Source: Bacilli bacterium (lineage in GTDB: Bacteria; Bacillota_I; Bacilli_A; MAG-NZ). From it: DNA of 64,000 bases. Positions within the stretch are counted from its first letter, which is position 1; each line of letters opens with the position of its first letter. Location: assembly GCA_018401215.1 (NCBI GenBank), contig JAGYLA010000001.1, positions 1-64,000 on the forward strand. The letters are read 5' to 3'. Shown piece by piece: positions 17,065 to 27,253 of the stretch. The position numbers were made by a program, and so were the translations under genes. The notes under the pieces are model-generated. The model had not been told where the DNA came from, made no database searches, and worked only from the letters and a program-made list of their open reading frames with translations.

Positions 17065-17493
17065 ATGTTGATGCCGAAACGAACCAAATATCGTCGTCCT
17101 CATCGTGTTGCTCATGATAAAGGATACGCGAAAGGAAACAAAACGATTCAATTTGGAGAGTACGGATTAATTGCCATCCAATCAGGATGGATTACAAACC
17201 GTCAAATTGAAGCGGCACGTGTAGCGATGACTCGTTACATGAAACGTCAAGGGCAAGTATGGATTAATATTTTCCCGCACTTGGCGAAAACTCAAAAACC
17301 ACTCGAAGTCCGAATGGGGTCTGGAAAAGGATCACCAGAAGGATGGGTGGCGGTTGTCAAACGACAAAAAGTGATGTTTGAAGTCGGTGGTGTTCCCGAA
17401 GAAGTCGCGCGTGAAGCGCTTCGTCTAGCGATGCACAAACTGCCCATCAAATGTAAATTTATTCGTCGTGAAGAAGGAGGTATCGACGCATGA
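17065..17493 (+). CDS. rplP: 50S ribosomal protein L16
   Basis: L16 binds near the A-site tRNA. The N-terminus [14 protein letters not shown] is typical, so ATG 17065 is kept. The segment [17 protein letters not shown] is the conserved tRNA-proximal region. Length is 142 residues. The end overlaps rpmC by 4 bases. Confidence 0.97.
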   Translation: MLMPKRTKYRRPHRVAHDKGYAKGNKTIQFGEYGLIAIQSGWITNRQIEAARVAMTRYMKRQGQVWINIFPHLAKTQKPLEVRMGSGKGSPEGWVAVVKRQKVMFEVGGVPEEVAREALRLAMHKLPIKCKFIRREEGGIDA

Positions 17494-17690
17494 AAGCAAG
17501 CGAAATTCGTAAACTCGATACTGACTTGTTAGTCAAAGAAATTCAAACCAAGAAAAAAGAACTGTTTGATTTGCGATTCCAAGCTGCAGTCGGTCAATTG
17601 AGCGACACTGCGAAATTGTTATTGCTTAAAAAAGATATCGCAAGAATGTACACGATCATTACAGAACGTGAGAAAGGGATTAACGGATAA
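17490..17690 (+). CDS. rpmC: 50S ribosomal protein L29
   Basis: A 66-residue two-helix protein beside the exit tunnel, starting [14 protein letters not shown] with the [13 protein letters not shown] motif of the family. It overlaps rplP (ATGA), and the next gene follows after two bases. Confidence 0.96.
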   Translation: MKASEIRKLDTDLLVKEIQTKKKELFDLRFQAAVGQLSDTAKLLLLKKDIARMYTIITEREKGING

Positions 17691-17692
17691 TT

Positions 17693-17953
17693 ATGGAACG
17701 CAATCAACGTAAGGTATTTGTTGGAACAGTGGTTTCCGACAAAATGGATAAAACAATCACGGTGGCTGTTGAGTCCAAAAGCCGTCATCCCCTATACAAC
17801 AAATTAATCAAATCAGTCAAAAAAGTATCAGCTCATGATGAAGAAAATGTTGCCAAAACTGGTGATGTCGTAAAAATCATGGGGACGCGTCCAACGTCGA
17901 AGACCAAACGGTTTCGTCTCGTTGAGATTGTCAAAGAACACATCGAAATCTAA
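17693..17953 (+). CDS. rpsQ: 30S ribosomal protein S17
   Basis: S17 is an OB-fold primary binder of 16S r[25 protein letters not shown] and the motif [19 protein letters not shown] identify it. Length of 86 residues is normal. Confidence 0.97.
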   Translation: MERNQRKVFVGTVVSDKMDKTITVAVESKSRHPLYNKLIKSVKKVSAHDEENVAKTGDVVKIMGTRPTSKTKRFRLVEIVKEHIEI

Positions 17954-17967
17954 AGGAGGAACCGTCA

Positions 17968-18336
17968 ATGATTCAACAAGAGTCGCGTTTAGTTGTCGCG
18001 GATAACTCCGGAGCTCGTGAAATTCTGACGATCAAAGTATTAGGAGGAACGCGTCGTCGCTATGCCCAAATTGGTGATGTTATCATCGCTACTGTGAAAT
18101 CCGCAACTCCAGGTGGGCAAGTGAAAAAAGGAGAAGTTGTTCGTTGCGTCATCGTGCGCACCAAACATGGACTTCGCCGAACTGATGGCAGTTACATCAA
18201 ATTTGATGACAATGCCGCGGTCGTAATTCGAGATGATAAAACTCCTCGAGGAACAAGGATTTTTGGTCCAGTTGCTCGTGAACTTCGTGATAAACAATTC
18301 ATGAAGATCGTCTCTTTAGCGCCGGAAGTCTTATAG
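17968..18336 (+). CDS. rplN: 50S ribosomal protein L14
   Basis: L14 contributes to an intersubunit bridge. It is 122 residues long and begins [19 protein letters not shown], the family signature, with [14 protein letters not shown] at the C-terminal end. AAAGGAGGA precedes the start. Confidence 0.98.
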   Translation: MIQQESRLVVADNSGAREILTIKVLGGTRRRYAQIGDVIIATVKSATPGGQVKKGEVVRCVIVRTKHGLRRTDGSYIKFDDNAAVVIRDDKTPRGTRIFGPVARELRDKQFMKIVSLAPEVL

Positions 18337-18344
18337 GAGGGTCT

Positions 18345-18653
18345 ATGAAACTAAAAAAAGGCGATAATGTGATTGTCTTGAGCGGAAAAGACAAAGGAAA
18401 AACAGGAACGATTACGAAAGTACTCGTAAAAACAAATCAAGTTGTGATTGATGGAGTCAATGTGATGAAACGTCACGAAAAACCAAGTCAACGCAACCAA
18501 GATGGTGGCATTGTCGAATTCAATGCTCCCATTCATGCATCCAATGTTGCTTATTTGGAAGGCAAGAGTGACACCCCAACCAAAATCGGATACAAAACTG
18601 AGAATGACCAAAAAGTTCGCTATGCGAAAAAATCTGGTCAGACGATAGCGTAA
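18345..18653 (+). CDS. rplX: 50S ribosomal protein L24
   Basis: L24 is an assembly initiator with an N-terminal KOW motif ([19 protein letters not shown]). It has 102 residues. GGAGGG precedes the start. It stands in the standard L14-L24-L5 order. Confidence 0.97.
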   Translation: MKLKKGDNVIVLSGKDKGKTGTITKVLVKTNQVVIDGVNVMKRHEKPSQRNQDGGIVEFNAPIHASNVAYLEGKSDTPTKIGYKTENDQKVRYAKKSGQTIA

Positions 18654-18662
18654 GGAGGAGAC

Positions 18663-19202
18663 ATGAGCCGATTACTCGAGCGATATCGACAAACCATCAT
18701 GCCTTCATTACTTAGCGAGTTTAAGTATGATTCGGTGATGGAAGTCCCTAAACTAGATAAGATCGTCATCAACATGGGTGTTGGAGATGCGGTCTCAAAT
18801 TCAAAATTACTTGATGATGCGGTGAATGAACTCACCGTCATCGCAGGACAAAAACCAGTAATTACCAAAGCGAAAAAATCAGTCGCGAACTTCAAAGTGC
18901 GTGAAGGCTATCCGATTGGTTGTAAGGTTACGCTACGTGGCGTTAGAATGTATGACTTCTTAGATAAGCTTGTCAGCATTGCACTCCCACGAGTACGTGA
19001 CTTTCGTGGTGTTAGCAAAGACAGTTTTGACGGCCGAGGGAACTATACCCTTGGGGTCAAAGAACAATTGATCTTTAGTGAAGTCGACTATGATCAAGTG
19101 AAAAAAATACGTGGCATGGACATCGTCTTGGTCACAACGGCAACGACCGATGAAGAAGCACAAAGTTTGCTTGCTCATCTGGGCGTGCCGTTTAAGAAGT
19201 AA
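18663..19202 (+). CDS. rplE: 50S ribosomal protein L5
   Basis: L5 binds 5S rRNA and contacts the P-site tRNA. Conserved parts include the [13 protein letters not shown] segment and [16 protein letters not shown]. The 179-residue length is as expected. AAGGAGG is placed just before the ATG. Confidence 0.98.
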   Translation: MSRLLERYRQTIMPSLLSEFKYDSVMEVPKLDKIVINMGVGDAVSNSKLLDDAVNELTVIAGQKPVITKAKKSVANFKVREGYPIGCKVTLRGVRMYDFLDKLVSIALPRVRDFRGVSKDSFDGRGNYTLGVKEQLIFSEVDYDQVKKIRGMDIVLVTTATTDEEAQSLLAHLGVPFKK

Positions 19203-19211
19203 GGAGAACCT

Positions 19212-19397
19212 ATGGCAAAAACATCGTTGAAAGTAAAACAATCCAGACCCGCGAAGTTTTCCACGCAAAGTTACACTCGATGTGTACGTTGTGGACGACC
19301 ACATTCTGTGCTTCGTAAGTTTGGTGTTTGTCGTATTTGCTTTAGAGAACTCGCATACAAAGGCCAACTCCCTGGCGTTCGTAAGGCCAGTTGGTAA
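19212..19397 (+). CDS. rpsN: 30S ribosomal protein S14, zinc-binding type Z
   Basis: The 61-residue short form of S14 has the zinc ribbon cysteines in CVRCGRPH and CRICFRELA. The Zn type is usual in firmicutes and mollicutes. GGAG lies just upstream. Confidence 0.97.
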   Translation: MAKTSLKVKQSRPAKFSTQSYTRCVRCGRPHSVLRKFGVCRICFRELAYKGQLPGVRKASW

Positions 19398-19414
19398 GGT
19401 AGGAGGAACCAGAT

Positions 19415-19813
19415 ATGGTGATGACTGATCCGATTGCGGATATGTTAACTCGTATTCGTAATGCCAATCAAATGTACAAAGAAACTGTCGAAATCCCAGC
19501 CTCGAGCGTAAAACGTTCGATTTTGGAAGTGCTAAAAAACGAAGGGTTCATTCGTGACTTCGAATGGATTAGTGATGAAAAACAAGGCATGCTTAAAGTA
19601 GAACTTGCGTATGCCACAAGCAAAGAACGAGTCATTAAAGGGTTGAAACGCATTTCAAAACCTGGGCTACGTGTCTATGCGAATCACGGTGAAATACCGA
19701 AAGTATTAAATGGACTCGGCGTTGCTGTTCTTAGCACCTCTAAAGGGGTGATGACAGGACAACAAGCCCAACGTCAAAAAATTGGTGGCGAAGTAATCGC
19801 CTACATCTGGTAA
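19415..19813 (+). CDS. rpsH: 30S ribosomal protein S8
   Basis: S8 organises the central domain of 16S rRNA. The sequence [15 protein letters not shown] and the C-terminal block [20 protein letters not shown] identify it. ATG 19415 is 8 bases after AGGAGG; a second ATG two codons later is possible. Length is 132 residues. Confidence 0.97.
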   Translation: MVMTDPIADMLTRIRNANQMYKETVEIPASSVKRSILEVLKNEGFIRDFEWISDEKQGMLKVELAYATSKERVIKGLKRISKPGLRVYANHGEIPKVLNGLGVAVLSTSKGVMTGQQAQRQKIGGEVIAYIW

Positions 19814-19822
19814 GGAGGAGCT

Positions 19823-20359
19823 ATGAGTCGAATAGGAAAACTACCGATTGAACTTCCTGAAGGTGTAAACGTAACCATCGCCGCTGGCAATCTCGTGACG
19901 GTTGAAGGACCAAAAGGAACATTGAAACGTCAATTCCATGCGTTAATGAACGTAACGATGGATAACCGGATCATTACTGTTTCCCCAAAGGAACAATCCA
20001 ACAAAGCACGTGCATTGTACGGAACAACCCGCGCCGTGTTGAACAACATGGTTGTTGGCGTTAGTTCAGGATTTAGTAAATCATTAACAGTCAAAGGGGT
20101 TGGGTATCGTGCGCAGTTGCAAGGCGATACACTCGTCATTAACGCAGGATATTCGCATCCTGTGCAGTTGAAAATCCCAGAAGGTATTAGTGTTGAAGTC
20201 CCTAAACCGGTAAACATTACCGTTAGTGGCTATGACAAAGAAGTGGTTGGTGAATTTGCGGCAAACATTCGCGCTGTTCGCAAACCAGAACCGTATCTAG
20301 GCAAAGGCATTCGATACGACGATGAAGTAATCCGTCGTAAAGAAGGTAAGACCGCGTAG
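19823..20359 (+). CDS. rplF: 50S ribosomal protein L6
   Basis: L6 lies near the factor-binding centre. It begins MSRIGKLPIELPEGV and ends with PEPYLGKGIRYDDEVIRRKEGK, both typical, and contains the two repeated L6 domains in 178 residues. The AAGGAGGAG site matches the operon standard. Confidence 0.97.
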   Translation: MSRIGKLPIELPEGVNVTIAAGNLVTVEGPKGTLKRQFHALMNVTMDNRIITVSPKEQSNKARALYGTTRAVLNNMVVGVSSGFSKSLTVKGVGYRAQLQGDTLVINAGYSHPVQLKIPEGISVEVPKPVNITVSGYDKEVVGEFAANIRAVRKPEPYLGKGIRYDDEVIRRKEGKTA

Positions 20360-20376
20360 GAAAGGAGTAGACGTCT

Positions 20377-20727
20377 ATGATAAAGAAATTCGATCGACTA
20401 ACCAGTCGTGCAAAGCGCCGATTACGAATCCGCGCCAAAATATCTGGAACGGCCACTCTACCTCGCTTGAGTGTCTTTCGTTCTAGTAATAACATCTTTG
20501 CGCAACTCATTGATGATACGTCAGGTGCTACTTTGGTGGAGGCGTCCAGTTTGAAATCCGGAAAAGCTGGAAACATCGATCAAGCAAAAGCTGTCGGACA
20601 AGAATTAGCAAAAAAAGCGAAAGCCAAAAAAATTACCGAAGTGGTCTTTGACCGCGGAGGGTATTTGTATCACGGTCGTGTCAAAGCATTAGCAGACGCG
20701 GCGCGTGAAGCTGGCTTGCAATTTTAA
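20377..20727 (+). CDS. rplR: 50S ribosomal protein L18
   Basis: L18 binds 5S r[20 protein letters not shown] and the C-terminal [26 protein letters not shown] are diagnostic. Length of 116 residues is normal. Confidence 0.97.
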   Translation: MIKKFDRLTSRAKRRLRIRAKISGTATLPRLSVFRSSNNIFAQLIDDTSGATLVEASSLKSGKAGNIDQAKAVGQELAKKAKAKKITEVVFDRGGYLYHGRVKALADAAREAGLQF

Positions 20728-20736
20728 GGGGGATTC

Positions 20737-21366
20737 ATGACAGAAGAGCAAAAAGTAGTTACTCCAGAAGCACCATCTGCTGAGGGTAGCTCGACACAAA
20801 ATCAAGGTCAGCGTCGTGATTCTTCCGCCAACAAAGGAAGACGTGGTGGCCGCGGTGGCGGCGATCGTCGACGTCAACGTCCGGAAAAATTATTTGAAGA
20901 ACGCGTTGTATCAATCAACCGTGTTACGAAAGTTGTTAAAGGGGGACGTCGTTTTCGTTTCTCAGCACTTGTCGTCATCGGTGATAAAAAAGGGAAAGTC
21001 GGCTTTGGTACTGGAAAAGCCCAAGAAGTCCCTGATGCAATTAAAAAAGCAATTGAAGCAGCCAAACGCAACATGATTGTTGTGCCAATGGTGGAGAAAA
21101 CCATTCCCCATCAAACACTGGGTCATTATGGGTCTGGCCGTGTCTTATTGAAACCAGCTAGCCCAGGGACCGGAGTCATTGCCGGTGGGGCGGTTCGTGC
21201 GGTACTTGAACTTGCGGGAGTCGAAGACATCTTGTCCAAGTCCTTGGGGTCTAATACCCCAATCAATATGGTGCGCGCAACATATGCTGGATTAAAAGGA
21301 CTTCGCACACGTGAAAGTGTTGCGGCGCTACGCGGCAAACTTCCCGAAGAAATCAGGGGGTATTAA
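20737..21366 (+). CDS. rpsE: 30S ribosomal protein S5 with Arg/Gly-rich N-terminal extension
   Basis: S5 helps maintain decoding accuracy. The standard fold starts near residue 47 with [21 protein letters not shown] and continues through [15 protein letters not shown] to the end. At 209 residues it is about 40 longer than usual. The extra N-terminus is acidic and Ser/Gln-rich at first, then strongly Arg/Gly-rich ([18 protein letters not shown] at about residues 29-46), like an RGG-type RNA-binding tail. No alternative start after the extension is evident, and reading frame and ribosome site support ATG 20737. Confidence 0.96.
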   Translation: MTEEQKVVTPEAPSAEGSSTQNQGQRRDSSANKGRRGGRGGGDRRRQRPEKLFEERVVSINRVTKVVKGGRRFRFSALVVIGDKKGKVGFGTGKAQEVPDAIKKAIEAAKRNMIVVPMVEKTIPHQTLGHYGSGRVLLKPASPGTGVIAGGAVRAVLELAGVEDILSKSLGSNTPINMVRATYAGLKGLRTRESVAALRGKLPEEIRGY

Positions 21367-21368
21367 CG

Positions 21369-21551
21369 ATGTCGCAGTTGAAAATTAAATTGGTCAAATC
21401 CACGATTGGTAAGCCGAAAAACCAAAAGTTAACGGCGATTGCCCTTGGATTGACAAAATTGCAACGCACCGTAACCAAACCCAACAATGAATACATTCGC
21501 GGAATGGTTGCGACAATTTCTCATTTAGTAGAAGTGGAGGAAGTTTCATGA
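21369..21551 (+). CDS. rpmD: 50S ribosomal protein L30
   Basis: A 60-residue L30 containing [16 protein letters not shown] and [15 protein letters not shown]. It follows rpsE by two bases and overlaps rplO by 4, as expected in the spc operon. Confidence 0.96.
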   Translation: MSQLKIKLVKSTIGKPKNQKLTAIALGLTKLQRTVTKPNNEYIRGMVATISHLVEVEEVS

Positions 21552-21985
21552 AACTTCATGACATTCGTCCGATTCAAAAAAACAAAGCTCGCAAACGAAT
21601 TGGTCGAGGGACCGGTTCGGGTTGGGGAAATACGTCTGGAAAAGGCCGAAATGGACAAAACGCCCGCAGTGGTGGTGGTGTTCGTTTGGGATTTGAAGGG
21701 GGTCAAACGCCGTTATTCAAGCGTTTGCCAAAACGTGGTTTCACCAACTTTACACGAACTGAATATGCGATTGTGAACGTCAGCGATTTGAATGTGTTTG
21801 ATGCTGGGTCTGTTGTTACCTTAGATGTGTTACTAGCAAAAAAAATTGTCCGTAAGGGACTATCTGGATTAAAAATCTTAGGTGATGGTGAACTCACAAC
21901 AGCATTAACCATTAAAGCGCAAAAAGTATCCGCTTCCGCGAAAGCGAAAATTGAAGCGGCAGGTGGACAGGTTGAGGTGATCTAA
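21548..21985 (+). CDS. rplO: 50S ribosomal protein L15
   Basis: L15 is a late-assembly protein. The Gly-rich N-terminal arm ([20 protein letters not shown]) and [10 protein letters not shown] are family marks. Length is 145 residues. The last base of its stop is the first base of secY. Confidence 0.97.
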   Translation: MKLHDIRPIQKNKARKRIGRGTGSGWGNTSGKGRNGQNARSGGGVRLGFEGGQTPLFKRLPKRGFTNFTRTEYAIVNVSDLNVFDAGSVVTLDVLLAKKIVRKGLSGLKILGDGELTTALTIKAQKVSASAKAKIEAAGGQVEVI

Positions 21986-23259
21986 TGAAAACCTTAAAAC
22001 TCGTCTTCCAAAACAAAGAACTGCTGAAAAAAATCGCCTTTGTTTTTGCTGCATTCTTGTTGTACCGTGTTGCGGTATTTATTCCCATCCCAATGATTAG
22101 TGTTCCTGATGAACTCTTTAACAATGAGTTGTTAGGCTTCTTAAATGCCTTTACTGGTGGAGCGCTTGAAAACCTTAGTGTGATTTCTTTGGGAGTTGGA
22201 CCGTACATTACAGCGAGCATTGTTGTTCAAATCTTACAAACGGATTTGGTCCCAGTGTTGACGGAATGGTCCGAACAAGGTGAAGTAGGAAAACAAAAAA
22301 CAAATCAATTGACTCGTTATTTGGCGATTGGTTTGGCATTCATTCAAGCTTTAGCGATTACGATTGGGATTGATTCCTTGTCGGTTGGTGTATCACCAAC
22401 CCCGATTGTCTTTGTGTATTTGGCAATCATTATCACCGCAGGAACAAGTTTCTTGTTGTGGCTTGGTGACCAAATTACGGTCAAAGGCGTTGGAAACGGT
22501 GTGTCAATGATTATTGCTGCTGGGATCATTTCGAGTTTGCCTGCGACATTCATTACCTTATGGTCGTTATACATCACACCATTGTCTGCAGACTTCTCAA
22601 CGTATGTCTCGTTCATGATTGTGGTAGTGCTATACATTGCCATCTTGCTTGGTATCATCTTCATGCAAGCGGTAAACCGAAAAGTACCGATTCAATATGC
22701 AAACCGTTCTGGTCAATCAAAATTGAGTGGTAAACATGATTCGAACATACCAATCAAACTAAACTCAGCAGGCGTGATTAGTGTCATCTTTGCGATTACG
22801 ATACTTAGCTTACCGCTAACCATCGTCCAGTTTGCAAATTTGTCGGGCCCTGTTGCGACATGGATTACGGAAATCTTCTCAAGTACTCGACCAATCGGGT
22901 TTACGCTGTATATCTTTTTGATTTTTGTCTTTACCTTCTTTTATTCCTTCTTGCAAGTGAATCCAGAAAAGGTTGCGACAAATTTATCCAACCAAAATGC
23001 GTACATCCCAGGTGTTCGTCCGGGCAATGATACGGAAATTTATTTCAGTAAAATTCTCTTTAAAGTAACGTTACTTGGCGCAGTGTACTTAAGTTTCGTT
23101 GCCGTGGTTCCGATTTTGACAGCGTGGGCATTTGATTTACCACCTACAGTGTCTGTCGGGGGAACATCATTATTGATCGTTGTCGGTGTTGCGGTGGAAA
23201 CATTCAAACAGATTACCACCGAAGCGAACAAACAAGAATACAAAGGATTTATTCGATAA
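21985..23259 (+). CDS. secY: Preprotein translocase subunit SecY
   Basis: SecY forms the membrane channel for protein export and insertion. The 424-residue protein has about ten hydrophobic segments. Recognisable parts are GGALENLSVISLGVGPYITASIVVQ (given here as a region near residues 52-76), the cytoplasmic-loop motif VNRKVPIQYA, and the FYSFLQVNPEKVATNLSNQ region before the last helices. It keeps the standard position between rplO and adk. Confidence 0.97.
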   Translation: MKTLKLVFQNKELLKKIAFVFAAFLLYRVAVFIPIPMISVPDELFNNELLGFLNAFTGGALENLSVISLGVGPYITASIVVQILQTDLVPVLTEWSEQGEVGKQKTNQLTRYLAIGLAFIQALAITIGIDSLSVGVSPTPIVFVYLAIIITAGTSFLLWLGDQITVKGVGNGVSMIIAAGIISSLPATFITLWSLYITPLSADFSTYVSFMIVVVLYIAILLGIIFMQAVNRKVPIQYANRSGQSKLSGKHDSNIPIKLNSAGVISVIFAITILSLPLTIVQFANLSGPVATWITEIFSSTRPIGFTLYIFLIFVFTFFYSFLQVNPEKVATNLSNQNAYIPGVRPGNDTEIYFSKILFKVTLLGAVYLSFVAVVPILTAWAFDLPPTVSVGGTSLLIVVGVAVETFKQITTEANKQEYKGFIR

Positions 23260-23930
23260 TGAGACTACTTGTCATGGGGCCTCCTGGTTCGGGAAAAGGG
23301 ACCCAATCGAAATTGATCACTGAAAAATATGGGATTCCCCATATTTCAACAGGCGATATGTTTCGAACTGCGATGCGCGAACAAACCCCACTGGGGATTG
23401 AAGCGGCATCCTACATTGAAAAAGGGTTGTATTGTCCCGACGATTTAACAATCAAGTTAATTTCAGACCGACTCAGTCGACCTGACTGTGAACAAGGGTT
23501 TTTGCTCGATGGATTTCCCCGCACGTTACCGCAAGCGGTGGCGCTTGATGGTGTTCTTGGCGAAGAGGGGAAAAACCTGTCTCACGTGTTGAAATTGGAC
23601 ATTGACTCGTACATGATTATCAAGCGATTATCGGGACGACGAATTTGTCCCAAGTGCGAGATTAGTTACCATGTCGATTACAGTCCACCAAAAGTAGAAG
23701 GTGTATGTGATGATTGTGGCGGAAAACTAATCATCCGTAGTGATGACAAACCAAAAACAGCAATCAAGCGACTTGAAGTTTATTTGCAAAACACGTACCC
23801 AATTATGGATCATTATGATCAACAAGACATTTTGTATCACATTGTAGGAGTTGGTGAAATTCCTAAAGTGTTCTCTCGCTTTGAAAAGGTGTTAGACAAT
23901 GGAACATCAAATGGCGACGAGCATTCATGA
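23259..23930 (+). CDS. adk: Adenylate kinase, zinc-containing
   Basis: It interconverts ATP, ADP and AMP. The P-loop GPPGSGKGTQ is at residues 7-16, followed by the AMP site (STGDMFR) and GFLLDGFPRTLPQA. The LID domain carries a zinc knuckle, CPKC ... CDDC, as in Gram-positive enzymes. Length is 223 residues. The start shares a base with the secY stop. Confidence 0.97.
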   Translation: MRLLVMGPPGSGKGTQSKLITEKYGIPHISTGDMFRTAMREQTPLGIEAASYIEKGLYCPDDLTIKLISDRLSRPDCEQGFLLDGFPRTLPQAVALDGVLGEEGKNLSHVLKLDIDSYMIIKRLSGRRICPKCEISYHVDYSPPKVEGVCDDCGGKLIIRSDDKPKTAIKRLEVYLQNTYPIMDHYDQQDILYHIVGVGEIPKVFSRFEKVLDNGTSNGDEHS

Positions 23931-24700
23931 TAAACATCAAATCACCGCGTGAAATTGAATTGATGCGACATGCCGGGCACATTGTTGCCAAAGCGCATCA
24001 ACTCATTAAAGCTCATGTTCAACCAGGAGTCACGACCAAAGCGTTGGACGAGATGGTTCAACAATTGATTGAACAAGAAGGAGCAACCCCGAGTTTTTTG
24101 GGGTACCGAGGATATCCGGCATCGATATGTGCCTCGGTCAATGAAGAAGTTGTCCATGGCATTCCAAGTAGTCGACCATTGGTGGAAGGTGATCTCCTTT
24201 CGGTTGATATTGGTGTGCAATATCATGGGTATCATGGTGACAGTGCTTGGAGCTACCCAGTTGGGGTGGTATCCAAAGACATCGACCAACTTCTTCGCGT
24301 CACTGAACAATCGTTGTATGTGGCGCTTGACGCCGCAAAGGTTGGTGTTCCAGTCGGACACATCGGGGCGGCTGTGGAAGCATTCATCAAACCGTACGGA
24401 TATGGAATCGTGGAAGAATTCACGGGCCACGGAGTGGGACGGGAATTACACGAAGAACCACCGATTCCAAATTTTGGAGACCCCAATGAGGGGCCATTGT
24501 TGAAAGCGGGAATGACCTTAGCGATTGAACCAATGATTAACCTTGGCACAAAGCGTGTCAAAGTCTTACAAGATGGCTGGACGGCAGTGACCGCAGACCA
24601 TCAACCAAGTGCTCACTTTGAGCACACCGTCGTATTGACTGAATCAGGATACGACATCTTAACAACGACCAAGAAGGAGGACGCACATGGCAAAAGATGA
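23927..24700 (+). CDS. map: Methionine aminopeptidase, type I
   Basis: It removes N-terminal methionine. The five metal ligands are recognisable in [15 protein letters not shown] (two Asp), [10 protein letters not shown] (His), AIEPM (Glu) and HFEHTV (Glu). Length is 257 residues, without an N-terminal zinc extension. It overlaps adk and infA at both ends. Confidence 0.97.
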   Translation: MINIKSPREIELMRHAGHIVAKAHQLIKAHVQPGVTTKALDEMVQQLIEQEGATPSFLGYRGYPASICASVNEEVVHGIPSSRPLVEGDLLSVDIGVQYHGYHGDSAWSYPVGVVSKDIDQLLRVTEQSLYVALDAAKVGVPVGHIGAAVEAFIKPYGYGIVEEFTGHGVGRELHEEPPIPNFGDPNEGPLLKAGMTLAIEPMINLGTKRVKVLQDGWTAVTADHQPSAHFEHTVVLTESGYDILTTTKKEDAHGKR

Positions 24701-24905
24701 TGTCATTGAATTGCAGGGCACGATTACTGAAGTGTTGCCAAACACGCAATTTCGAGTGCTTCTAGAGAATGGTCACAAAGTCCTCGCACACGTTTCTGGT
24801 AAGATACGTATGCACTACATACGCATCTTACCGGGGGATAAAGTAACGGTGGAAGTTTCACCGTATGACATAACACGTGGGCGAATCACCTATCGTCATA
24901 AATAG
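24687..24905 (+). CDS. infA: Translation initiation factor IF-1
   Basis: A 72-residue OB-fold factor. Its sequence has [16 protein letters not shown] and the motif [26 protein letters not shown] within the end of map provides the ribosome site, so the genes overlap by 14 bases. Confidence 0.97.
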   Translation: MAKDDVIELQGTITEVLPNTQFRVLLENGHKVLAHVSGKIRMHYIRILPGDKVTVEVSPYDITRGRITYRHK

Positions 24906-24925
24906 AACCCAAGGAGCAAAATAAA

Positions 24926-25039
24926 ATGAAAGTACGATCATCAGTTAAGCCGATTTGTGACAAATGCAAAGTCATTCGTCGCAAAGGGAAAGTCATGATT
25001 ATTTGTGAAAACCCTCGGCATAAACAACGTCAAGGATAA
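24926..25039 (+). CDS. rpmJ: 50S ribosomal protein L36
   Basis: The gene encodes [20 protein letters not shown] and continues to a total of 37 residues. The zinc ligands CDKC, one further Cys and a His make this the C+ form. AAGGAG is 10 bases upstream. Confidence 0.96.
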   Translation: MKVRSSVKPICDKCKVIRRKGKVMIICENPRHKQRQG

Positions 25040-25050
25040 GGAGATCAGAT

Positions 25051-25416
25051 ATGGCACGTATTAGTGGAGTCGATATTCCGCGCGAAAAGCGCGTCGTCAT
25101 TGCTTTGACGTATATTTTCGGCATCGGCAGTAGCCATGCCAAGCATATTTGTGAAGCATCAAAAGTTGACGAAAGCAAACGAGTGAAAGATTTAAGCGAT
25201 GCGGAATTGATCAAAATCCGTGAACAAGTTGGAAAGTTCATTACCGAAGGGGACTTGCGCCGCGAGGTAAATACGAACATCAAACGATTGATGGAAATTG
25301 GTTCATACCGTGGAATGCGTCACCGAAAAGGATTACCAAGTCGGGGACAAAATACCAAAAATAATTCTCGAACTCGCAAAGGACCTAAACGGACCATTGC
25401 GAACAAGAAAAAATAA
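25051..25416 (+). CDS. rpsM: 30S ribosomal protein S13
   Basis: S13 sits in the subunit head near tRNA. It begins [21 protein letters not shown] and ends with the basic block [16 protein letters not shown] followed by [11 protein letters not shown]. Length is 121 residues. Standard order L36-S13-S11. Confidence 0.97.
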   Translation: MARISGVDIPREKRVVIALTYIFGIGSSHAKHICEASKVDESKRVKDLSDAELIKIREQVGKFITEGDLRREVNTNIKRLMEIGSYRGMRHRKGLPSRGQNTKNNSRTRKGPKRTIANKKK

Positions 25417-25429
25417 GGAGGGATGACAC

Positions 25430-25813
25430 ATGGCTGCAAAGACTGTACGTAAAAAACGTCGCACGAAACGAAATGTTCCAAGTGGAATTGCACACATCCA
25501 TTCCACCTTCAATAACACGATTGTTACCATCACTGACCCTTCAGGCAATGCACTTGCTTGGAGCAGTGGCGGAGCACTCGGATTCAAAGGAAGCAAAAAA
25601 TCGACACCGTTTGCTGCTCAATTAGCGGGCGAAGCGTGTGCTCGATCTGCATCCGAACAAGGAGTTCAAAAAGTAGAAGTGGAAGTCAAAGGTCCAGGTC
25701 CTGGACGCGAAGCTGCGATTCGCTCACTGCAAGTAGCAGGCTTAGAAATCACTTCAATCACTGATGTTACCCCATTGCCACACAATGGTGTAAAACTGAA
25801 AAAACGTCGATAA
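25430..25813 (+). CDS. rpsK: 30S ribosomal protein S11
   Basis: S11 lies at the platform. [18 protein letters not shown] and [18 protein letters not shown] are unmistakable. The 127-residue length is normal. GGAGGG precedes the start. Confidence 0.97.
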   Translation: MAAKTVRKKRRTKRNVPSGIAHIHSTFNNTIVTITDPSGNALAWSSGGALGFKGSKKSTPFAAQLAGEACARSASEQGVQKVEVEVKGPGPGREAAIRSLQVAGLEITSITDVTPLPHNGVKLKKRR

Positions 25814-25834
25814 AAATACGAAGGAGGCCGAAGT

Positions 25835-26780
25835 ATGAAAGAAATGAAATTCGAGAAGCCAAAGTCGTATGTTGAACCCTTTCAATTAGACGATACGTTT
25901 GGCAAGTTTGTCATCAAACCACTAGAACGAGGTTTTGGGATTACCTTAGGAAACAGCTTACGTCGAGTATTGATCTCGAGTATGCCAGGAGCAGCGATTA
26001 CCAATGTGGAAATCGAGGGTGCTCAACATGAATTCTCGGCAATGGAAGGAATTGTTGAAGATGTTACGGAAATCATCTTAAATTTAAAAGATGTCGTCCT
26101 GACAATTGATTCGACCAATCCTAACGTTGAAAAAACATTAGAAATCATCGCTGTTGGTGAAGGCCCTGTATACGCTGGCGATATTATTCACGATAGTGAT
26201 GTCAAAATCATCAACAAAGATAAAGTCATCGCTAACTTAGCAAACCATGGAAAACTAAAGATGCAACTCATCGCACGTTCAGGAATCGGTTATGTCGATG
26301 CCACAGAAAACAAGCGCAGTGATGATGCGATTGGATTCATTCCGATTGATAGTGTCTTTACTCCAATTCGTAATGTAAAATACAACGTCGAGAAAATCTT
26401 GGTCGATAATTCAACCGACCACGATGCACTCACGATTGAGATTTTAACCGATGGATCCATTGCCCGGAAGAGCGCGGGCTTTTCCAAAAATTATGAACGA
26501 TCACTTGGCGTTATTAATTGAGTTGTCTGAAAAAGCCAAAAACAGTTTCATCGTTGATCGCGAAGATACAGGTAGCGTGCAATTGGAAATGAGTATTGAA
26601 AAGGTGGACTTTAGTGTTCGTTCAGCTAACTCACTCAAACAGTACGGCATTTCAGCGGTTGAGGAATGATCAATAAATCAGAAGAAGGAAATGATGACAT
26701 GATCCAGTATTTTAGGACATGAAATAATTAAAAGTCAAAGATAGCTCGAAAGAACGAATTGTCTTTGAAGGAATTCATAA
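25835..26780 (+). CDS. rpoA: RNA polymerase alpha subunit; C-terminal domain broken by indels
   Basis: The N-terminal dimerisation domain is intact (GFGITLGNSLRRVLISSMPG through KILVDNSTDHDALTIEI). Near 26460-26480 the frame breaks: the first frame ends at 26521, while the second frame continues KIMNDHLALLIELSEKAKNS to 26669. Further shifted pieces read LINKSEEEMM and LSLKEFI, the alpha C-terminal domain tail, ending at TAA 26778-26780. The domain is therefore present but needs several single-base corrections. Since the neighbouring rplQ is damaged in the same way, a block of sequence errors is more likely than a real truncation. Confidence 0.9.
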
Positions 26781-26792
26781 GGAGGGTCGCTC

Positions 26793-27165
26793 ATGGCTGA
26801 GGATATCGAAAATTAGGCCGCACATCTGCGCAGCGCAAAGCGTTGCTTAGAGACTTGGTCACTGATTCATTATGGCAGAGCGTATTACAACAACTGAAAT
26901 GAAGGCTTGAGAGCTTACTCGCTTGCCGGACAAAAATGGTCACGCTAGGAAAAAAGGAACATTGGCGGCTCGTCGTCCAGCGGCACGAACGATTCATTCA
27001 AGAAACCGCTGGATGATCAATCTGGTTAAACAGCCTTACAAAAATTGTTTGATGACTTAGCACCTCGTTTTACCAAGGTGACAAGGTGGCTACCCGAGTA
27101 TTAAAAAGTAGGTCAAAATCATTGGAGACAGTGCAAATAATGCATCACTTAGGTTTGTTGAATAA
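26793..27165 (+). pseudogene. rplQ: 50S ribosomal protein L17, disrupted by many indels (probably sequence error)
   Basis: AAGGAGGG precedes ATG 26793. Pieces of L17 appear in alternating frames: KLGRTSAQRKALLRDLVTD, then AERITTTEMKA, then MVTLGKKGTLAARR, then a fragment matching FDDLAPRF, and finally GDSANNASLRFVE before TAA 27163-27165. All lie in the proper order, so the gene is complete in outline but cannot be translated as given. rplQ is essential and sits in its normal place after rpoA, so these frameshifts are most likely errors in the sequence. Confidence 0.85.
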
Positions 27166-27190
27166 ACCCAACTAATGTTGGGTTTTCTTT
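27164..27190 (+). terminator. Terminator at the end of the ribosomal supercluster
   Basis: AAACCCAAC and GTTGGGTTT make a 9-bp stem with loop TAAT, followed by a T-rich tail. The stem begins within the rplQ stop codon. Confidence 0.85.
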
Positions 27191-27231
27191 GATCAATTCT
27201 GATATAGCAGGTAAAAAAAAAAAAGAAAGAC

Positions 27232-27237
27232 TATACT
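27232..27237 (+). promoter_or_regulatory. Candidate -10 element for pfk
   Basis: TATACT lies 17 bases before the likely GTG start of pfk. No clear -35 is visible and the surrounding sequence is unreliable (a 12-A run lies just upstream). Confidence 0.3.
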
Positions 27238-27253
27238 TAACTAGAGGCAGACA

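Noticed and set aside
25835-26669. Programmed frameshift in rpoA joining the two long frames
   Set aside because: More than one indel is required, no slippery site with a stimulatory hairpin is apparent, and the next gene rplQ is damaged in the same style.
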